NCBI GenBank assembly: GCA_001600875.1 | Contig: BCLD01000009.1 | Location: 480,218-544,217 of the forward strand | DNA from: Solicoccozyma terricola | Taxonomy: Eukaryota > Basidiomycota > Tremellomycetes > Filobasidiales > Piskurozymaceae | Direction: 5' to 3' | DNA length: 64,000 bases | Part shown: piece after piece, positions 56,907-64,000 of the stretch | Numbering within the stretch: position 1 is the first letter of the stretch | Layout: every line of letters starts with the position of its first letter | Position numbers and translations under genes: made by a program | The notes under the pieces: generated by a model | Told to the model about the DNA's origin: nothing | Databases searched by the model: none | The model's input: the letters and a program-made list of their open reading frames with translations, nothing else

Positions 56907-59900
56907 TCAGACCCTCTTCACCGTGGTGGGATGCGAGGGAGAGATATGATGAGCTCCTCTCCTCAGTTTCTCATCCAACGCGGAAATCCCCATGATCGAT
57001 TCAGGGGCGGCTACAGGCATCTTCGGGAACTGAGGTGAACTGCTCATTGCGGCGGCGCCCAATTCCGCGTGCGACATCGACATGGTCGGTCGATGACCTG
57101 ACATGGTGGGAGTTCGATGGGAGAGTGGTTGAGGCGCATTGCTGGTCATGTCTGGAGGTGCCGTTGGCTGGATCTTGCCGCGACTTTGAATCAAGGAACT
57201 AGTGGATGAGAGGATGCGAAATCAGATGGGGATGTGTGAAAAATCTTCAAGGACACACTCACAGCTCTTCGAGCAAGGCACTGTGCCGATATCCCAGCCG
57301 GATGTTGGGAACGTTCGACTGTAGTTGAGGCGGGGGTCAGTTGCAGTAGCGGAATCTACTGCGGAATATTCATCCAACCAAAGAAACACACCTTGTAAAT
57401 GTCGTTGCCAGAGGTTCCAGGCAAGTAGTATGACTTTCCTAGCCAATGTTTCTTGACCTGCATCTCCCATCCACTTTGCAACACAGAATTTCGCGCAAGT
57501 TCACACATATCTGCTGGGGTAAACTTGTAGATCTGCGCAGAGAAATTCGTATCAAAATACCGCCACCAGAAACGTGCTCCTTGTCTGGCAGGCTCACCTG
57601 TGCGGCGACAGAATATTCTTCCTGTATAGGCAGCAGAGTGTCAGCGTGAGGTTCCCGCTTGATTCTGTTCGGTCAAGGTAATGCATTTACCATCAGAGGT
57701 TCCTGAGAGGGCGTGTAAGCGAGGTATCAGTAGATACCCTGACTAAGCAACCGATAGAAGCCATGCTCACCTTCGTCAAGTGAAATTGCCTGTCAATAGA
57801 AAAGTCAGTTAGTGCGGGTCTGAACGCTAGTGTGATACCGTATATGCTCTCACAGTGGATCATCAGTAGATAAAGAGACTGTGTATGTTGCGCATTAGCA
57901 ACCTTGATCCAGCGTGACATCGGGCGCCGGACACTCACCATTCAGACCGGTACGGAAAAAGTCCTTGAACGGGTTTCGCTCGTACGTCAAGAAGCTGTGA
58001 CGGGCGATCAGTGATACAATCCTGACATGTCTCCTGTCAGCCAGTCGATCGACTCACAGAGCATTGTTGGACAATGGTGACATTGCCAATCCAATCTGCT
58101 TGAGGTAGAAGAGGTACTGAAGAGCGGGAACTTTACGTAGAAGGATACCATGTGAGATGGAATGGGAGGTGAGATATGCCGAGGACAGATGGTCGGCATC
58201 GCCAGCCTCTCCACAGTGCGGACGGAATACAAAAGTATCTGTGTCGACACATGTCTTTAGCGCGTCTCAGACTACCTAAATTCCACGCTGTACTCACTGA
58301 ACCCCCGAGATCGTCTCCATGCATTCAGCGACGACATGTTGGCGAACATGTAGTACAGCCAGTAACTGTATGGTGGCGCCTGTGCTGTATTCCACGCTTT
58401 GGCAGTAGGGAACTTGCGGTAAAGCCGACGTTCAGGTTTAGACTCGTCATCCACACTGTCGAAGCCAACAACGCGCTGGAGGAAGACGTGAAGTTCGGGG
58501 TGGGATGATGGGTCTTGGGTGACCTCGAAAAGAGGTTGGAAGAGGTCTGGCCGAGAAGCAGTTATATATCGATGGGTCTTTTCGGCGTGAACCACTTTAC
58601 TCACTTTTGAGTAAATCCTCGAAAGTATCAATCTGTCCACTACCTTTGTACACCTCGTATAGTCGTGGAACTTGAATAAGCCAACGAACGTTGTGTGAGA
58701 AGAGTTTGTGCTTGACAACCCATTTGGCGAGCTTGTCCCACTCTTGTAGGTTTCTGATCATTGATAGACTTCCATTAGTTTCTCTCAACTTCGAATGCAT
58801 AGATTCCAACAGCGCACCTTCCGTAGATCGAAAGTCGCCATTCCACGTTCTGTACAATGGTATAGTCGTCAGCTTGAGAACTGCACTTCGCCTGGCGAAG
58901 ACATACTTGGTACTTGCTTTGCTCCAAGTCGTTGATCACCTCTGGATGCGCATAAATTGTCACGGGTTTGTAGCAGTATCCTTCCAACATTCACCTACAC
59001 TCACCCTTGGTCAATTCAGCCAGATATCTTCCACCTAGAAAGTTGTCGGTCTTGAGGAAGATTTCTCGCAAACGAGACGAGCCACTGTTTATGGCACGTA
59101 CGCTTCAGCCTTTGCGCCTGCATCCATCAGATCCTCGACTCACTTTGGATTGTACCGATCATTGAACTTGTCGAACCGATGGAACTCCTGGAGACCAAAG
59201 AAGACGGTCAGGCGCGCAACTCACGATCGATGAAGGGTGAACTGACCTGATGTGCGTGCATATCAAGAGTGTCGATTGATAGGTCATATGCGGTCAAGTC
59301 AAGAGTTTGGAACACTTGCTCCAGCGTCAGCTCATGGCCGTCACGAAAGATGACGACTTCCTGTGTGTGCAGGGTGGACTTTAGCCACTGTTCCAATTGG
59401 GACCCTCTGACGTCGTTTCGTACCTTTGGATCTCGCTTCATCTTGCCTGTGCGGCGAGAAAGGTTGTCGGTCAAACCTCAATCACGCGGAAAGCGATGTT
59501 CCACTCACTCTTGATGAACCGCAGCAAATGTTTCTGGTTCATGCTGGCTGAGTGATGAACGTGGGTGTCGACTTTTCGGACGTTGTAAAAGTCACTAATT
59601 GAGTAGAAAGTCAGATCGAAGTTTGCGTCTAGATGCAGCTGGTGCAGCAACAAACCGATGAGGGACAGCCTGGGCGCGGAGTTACATTGTATCAGATAGC
59701 GCCTAATCCTACGTCGTGGGTATTTGATACTCACCTTCATGTCAGCGATCTCCTGATACTCATTCAGCAAGCAGTACAAATTCCACTTGCTTGCGAGATA
59801 CTTCAGCCGCCGGAAGGCAAATGACTTTGCCGGGCCATCAGAGCAGACATTGAGTAGGAAGTCGAGATCAGAGTAGTATTCCCGGAGCGTGACATTTCGG

Positions 59901-61651
59901 AACAACGGTTTGGGCTTGGGTGGTTGCTCCTTGCTATTTTCAACACTGGCGTTGATTTCGTCTGTGGGCAAATCCTCCGGATTAGTCCCTGAACACTCAC
60001 GCGCCAAAAAGAACGGTGGCCTCACCTCGCGGCGGAGGAGCGCTGGCATAAATCTGATATAACCCGTCGTCATCCAACGCAAAAGCATAGCCCCTCTCAT
60101 CCTTGCCCGGGATTTGACAATCCTCGAAGTTGAATCCCTCCGACCCATTTGTACCTCTCGTGTCGACCGAATGGTTCGTGTTGTCACTGACTAGCTTCGG
60201 CTGGCCATTCGCATACCTTTCTGAGGCTTCGATGCCTTCGCCCCCGTTTCCGACAACGTCGCCGGACTGCCAGTGCCAGTGAGCAGGAGGGGGTGGTGGG
60301 TATACCTGCCAAGGCGCAAACTCTTGCCTCTGTTCTGCGGGCGCAGAGTGAGGGTCCTCTGCACCGTTAGCATTGATGTCAGGTTTTAAACCATTAACAT
60401 CGGCCGCAGACGCAGGGTAGAAGCCGGTGAAGTCTCCATCGTGGTCCTTTGGATTGTCGCCCAGACGCTGAAGGGAGATGGCCATGTACTTGTCTCGCAA
60501 TTGGAGGCACTTGTCAAACCTCCCACTGAAGGAAGGAGGTTTGTTGTCAGGACAGAGTATCCGAAGAGTCATTTCACACTTCGAGACTCACTAAAGGCTT
60601 TCAAGCTCGGTTGAGATTCCTGACTCTGCAAAACATCGAGTACCGACGTCAATCAGTAACAGTTTCGACACCTTTCTCTGCCTTGCACCGGGTTGGGGGG
60701 TTCATGGCGGTAGATGACAAGGCTTTGGAAGGATATCGAAGAGTGTGGTTTGTTGTGTAGAACCTCTCATCCCTACCAGCTCAGCTACATGCACTCAGAG
60801 CTTTTAAGCCGCTGATCGCGACGTGGGCCATGAAAGGAACGACGACCGACTTTTCAACATGACACACGTTCAGCGCCCGGTCAACATCGGCTCGTGTCGC
60901 CTCCTGTCCGACGACTACATTCCGACGTTTCAAAGAGTCGACGACTCACCTACTGCGGTTGACCTTTCCACCAACGGAGTTTGCTTGGCCGCTACGATTC
61001 CGTTTTCATGAATTGAAGAGTCCTTGGTGCCAGTCTTCAACGAGGTAGATGCAATCCCCTTCTCAATCGCCCCAACACCCCCACCACTTGCCGAGCCGTT
61101 CGGAATATAGTCCTCCCCCTCTGCAAGTTGTCTTTCCATTGCCTCCTCTGCAAGCTCGAGCCCCTCTTGCCTCTCATCCGTGCGAGTTTGATTGACCGGC
61201 AATTCTCGAGCGGTGTCTATGCTCCTGGCAAACGGGGATTCGTCTTCGTCGTCTCTCTCGCCGTCCACTTCAGGTAGCGTGGGGGATGGCAGCGTCAAAG
61301 AGGAGAACATGGACCGAGAGCCACCACTTGGAGCAGAAGTGTTGATAGGAGGAGCGAAAGATGGTGTATGATGTCGAGCTTGAGTGTGGGAGAAATAAAT
61401 CTCATCTTGCTGCGACACACGACCACGCATATTCAGTCTGCTATATGTCGCTTCCAGAATATTTTCTTTTCAAGCCGCTGACTTACATATCGCAGCTTCC
61501 TCTCCTCGTGGTAGTCGAAAGCTGGAGACTGTCTGACAGGAATCGGGGCAGATCCAGGTGTATCCGGACGACTGAGACCTGGCGAGCTGCTACGAGAGCT
61601 CGCCGCACTCCGTCTACCGAATGAGAGCGGGTCAGATGGTGGATCACACAT
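56907..61651 (-). CDS. AMD1: AMP deaminase
   Basis: Converts AMP to IMP and ammonia, balancing adenylate pools. A long gene of some 20 short exons. The start at 61651 ([18 protein letters not shown]) opens a Ser-rich regulatory N-terminus. [20 protein letters not shown] leads into the catalytic part: zinc ligands [33 protein letters not shown], and the AMP-deaminase signature [16 protein letters not shown] with [13 protein letters not shown]. The tail beyond [14 protein letters not shown] is Pro/Ser-rich and not conserved. One intron (60626-60949, 324 nt) is five times the usual size; I found no coding exon in it. Confidence 0.93.
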
Positions 61652-61844
61652 GATGAAGGGGACGGTGTGGGATGGGACGTTTGGGTATATCGATGCGAGG
61701 TGATGATAATCGTTGTAATCAGATCTCAGTCACGTGGCAGCGATCTATCTGGATCAGGGGAAACTCTCTCCCGTACAAGTCTTAGCTTCTTGGCAATACA
61801 TGTCGTTACACTGACCTCCCTCCCTCCCTCCATCCCACCCATCC
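61652..61844. promoter_or_regulatory. Short AMD1 upstream region with CACGTG
   Basis: About 190 nt between the end of the NT-C2 gene and the AMD1 start; CACGTG at 61731-61736 lies 80 bp before the AMD1 ATG. A CTCC repeat follows (about 61815-61835). Function inferred only. Confidence 0.4.
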
Positions 61845-63021
61845 TCACATCGGCATCCCCGTCTCCTCGTCAAGGGACGTCCGCGGCTGCTCAATAGGTC
61901 CCAATGACATCTTCGAATCCTGCGTATCCGATCGCTTTCTTCCCCACCCTCGCTTGCCTGTATCTGCCGGCCAACCATCCGCTCTCGAATGCTTGACTGT
62001 GTCCACCGGTTTGGGTGGTGGTTCTTTTTCCACCTTTTCTGCTTCGCTCATCTTCAGATCTCGCGAGTGCGTGCTGCGGGACTCTGGTATTATCGAGCCG
62101 AATGCGGATTTTATACGGTGACCAGGGAAGTGACCCGTTCGTTTACTAGGCCGTGTTGCATCTGTTCTCTTTTCTTCCGGAGTTAGCTCCAGAAGAGCTT
62201 CGTGCTCTGATTGCTGGCGAGATCGAACCAACTCTTCTGGCGTACGAGGTCTTGTGAACGGTCCTGGAACATCCGAAGGATAAGGGTTAAAGATCGCTTC
62301 GATGACTCGTTCAGGCGCCACGGAGGGAGTATGTCCCAAGAAATGATGCTGATAGTGATGCTGGTGCTGCATTCTCCCGTGCCTGAAAATATCACGCCGG
62401 TGATGACCACCACCCTTCTTATCCGGCGTTTTGAGGAAGTGGTCGTCTGGTGGCGCCAGTGGTCGTGGCTGAATGTTTGTTTGGACCGAAGTCAATGACG
62501 TGGTTGATCCCTTGTTACTTGCGTAAGGTCCTGCGGAAAGACCTCCAATCGATGTTCCGCGCTGTGATTGGTAAAAGTGATTCGTCAGCACACGGACGCT
62601 TCGCTGCGAGTGAACAATTTGACTCACAGAACCACCCGTAGTCGAAATGGATGATGATGATGGTGATGATCTGGGTTTGACGCGACCTGGAAAGTAAAAT
62701 GCTTCGTCACTGTCCGGTCTTTTTCAAAGACGTTCGTTGAGATAACGATACTCACTCTCCAAGACCGCTGAACAGTCTCCAGGGACAGACACTCCTGCTA
62801 GGAAATGTCCCTTCTGCAAAGGAGGTCTAATGACCGTGATTTTAATGCCTTGTTAGGTCTCGTACGAACGAACGTCATCAAAGGGTTCGGAAAAACGGAC
62901 TCACGTAACGTAATTCGTCTCTCCGTCTACTTGTTGCAAATGGATGGTCAACTACAATGGCATGCGATGATCATTTAAGTTTAATCATCTTGCCTAAAAT
63001 CACCTCGGCCCCACGCCAATC

Positions 63022-63052
<31 letters not shown>

Positions 63053-64000
63053 CTCCTCACCTTGATCGTCGCATTCGTTTTCCCTTGCTTTAACAAATAC
63101 CTCCTCGTAACTCCCCCATTTCCCATCCCAGCTTCCTCCGAAGCATACTCTGCTAAATCCAAATTGACAAATCCATACACTCTAGCCTTGGAACGATGTT
63201 TATGATGGGAATTACCATTCGGTTTCCCTTCTTGTACATTCTCATGATCGGTTGGATCGGTAGGAATGTGATAGACTACGATTTTAAGACCTGATTCTGA
63301 GCGTGCACCACCTCCTAACCATCCTGTTGATTGGGTATGAGGTTTCCCGTTTATTGAGGAAGAAGTTGGAACGGTAGACGATGATGAATTCGTCCTGGAT
63401 GATAAAAGTGTCATACCATGAGTGTGTAAATGTAGTTGAGAAGATGAAGAATTCGAAGAGTGGACATTGATTTTAACCAATTGAGTGACTGTGAAATCCC
63501 AAGCGCAATCATTTGAATCTGTTAATGAGTGAATCGGAGTCAATCCTCTTTTCGCAGTTGAATGTGTTGATTCTTTTCCTGATGGATCCAGTTGTTCCAG
63601 TTGCCCTATTAGCGCAGATGAAATCGTACCACCACTCTCGCTATCTATATTTGATGATTCATCCTGTGATGAACTAGCAAGTGATGAATGAGAGCTAGTG
63701 ATACTAGTTGTCGATTCGACCAAGTGAGGCATGTTGAATAACGTCCTTATTTTCCCATGACTACCACCTATAGCAGGTGGAGCGGATTGGGTCGTTGCAG
63801 TGGTCAAAGTTGTATCTGTAGATTCCCGTGATAATGTTGAACTACCAGATAATTTCTTCTTTCTTGGACCAGGAACCGATCCAGCATCCTGAGAATTGGA
63901 CGTCATCGTCGTCGTCGGCGTCATCGTCGGCGTCGGTGCGGACTGATGACGCCTAGCTGAATCTGGATGAAGAAGACTTGACTTTGATTGAAGATCGGTT
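61845..64000 (-). CDS. NT-C2 domain protein (EEIG1/EHBP1 type), runs off right edge
   Basis: The frame is still open at the window edge, so the start may lie outside; the first Met I see is at 63924. A Ser/Thr-rich start precedes the N-terminal C2 domain (about residues 115-300 from that Met): WDFTVTQLVKINVHSS, ARVYGFVNLDLAEYA, TRRYLLKQGKTNATIKLTI, then VDGETNYVRPPLQKGHFLAG over the next exons. NT-C2 proteins couple membranes to actin or vesicle traffic. The C-terminal half is disordered with a His-rich stretch (HGRMQHQHHYQHHFLGH) and a Pro/Arg-rich linker. The intron downstream of NATIK contains a TC microsatellite (63021-63040). Confidence 0.83.
63021..63040. repeat. CT microsatellite in an intron of the NT-C2 gene
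   Basis: Ten perfect CT units followed by TTTC repeats, inside the intron that follows the NATIK coding block. It reads as purine-rich on the transcribed strand. Confidence 0.9.

Noticed and set aside
1..64000. tRNA, rRNA, snRNA or transposon genes
   Set aside because: I looked for tRNA B-box-like words, U6-type words, long terminal repeats and transposase/reverse-transcriptase motifs and found none I could support; a covariance-model scan would be decisive.

Overview
The window reads as nuclear DNA of a basidiomycete yeast of the Tremellomycetes type (Cryptococcus/Kwoniella-like). Genes are packed on both strands, most carry several short GT-AG introns (about 40-90 nt, with micro-exons down to 12 nt), and the proteins are orthologues of fungal housekeeping genes. 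I see no operons, CRISPR arrays, tRNA/rRNA genes or intact mobile elements. Exon structures below were rebuilt by hand from splice sites and reading-phase continuity.

Layout, left to right: 3' part of a CaMK-type kinase (+); MICOS subunit Mic10 (+); a REEP/Yop1-type ER-shaping protein (+); a bHLH-zipper transcription factor (-); a mitochondrial PPR-like protein (-); an FG nucleoporin (+); insulysin/Ste23 M16 peptidase (-); splicing factor Clf1 (-); Sof1 (-); SUZ-domain protein (+); an unrecognised protein (-); a 2.7-kb gene-poor stretch; a second TB2/DP1-domain membrane protein (-); a gamma-butyrobetaine-type dioxygenase (+); Mim2-like protein (+); CAF-1 subunit Cac2 (+); Sgd1/Nom1 (-); choline-phosphate cytidylyltransferase Pct1 (+); SRP receptor alpha (-); aspartate-semialdehyde dehydrogenase Hom2 (+); a muconate-cyclase-type beta-propeller (-); mitochondrial ribosomal protein uS15m (-); AMP deaminase (-); and an NT-C2 domain protein (-) that runs off the right edge.

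The genes do not form one pathway. They cover membrane shaping and lipid synthesis (Mic10, two TB2/DP1 proteins, Pct1), mitochondrial biogenesis (PPR, Mim2, uS15m), ribosome biogenesis (Sof1, Sgd1), splicing (Clf1), nuclear transport, ER targeting and amino-acid/purine metabolism. No clearly new multi-gene system is visible. The points most worth a second look are: tandem 42-43 bp repeats carrying TGACGTGG (UPR-element-like) upstream of the ER-shaping gene; two inferred GC-AG introns, one directly after the SOF1 start codon; a TGACTCA site plus E-boxes at HOM2; an unusually long, repeat-bearing intron in the SRP receptor gene; and two introns that stay open in frame.
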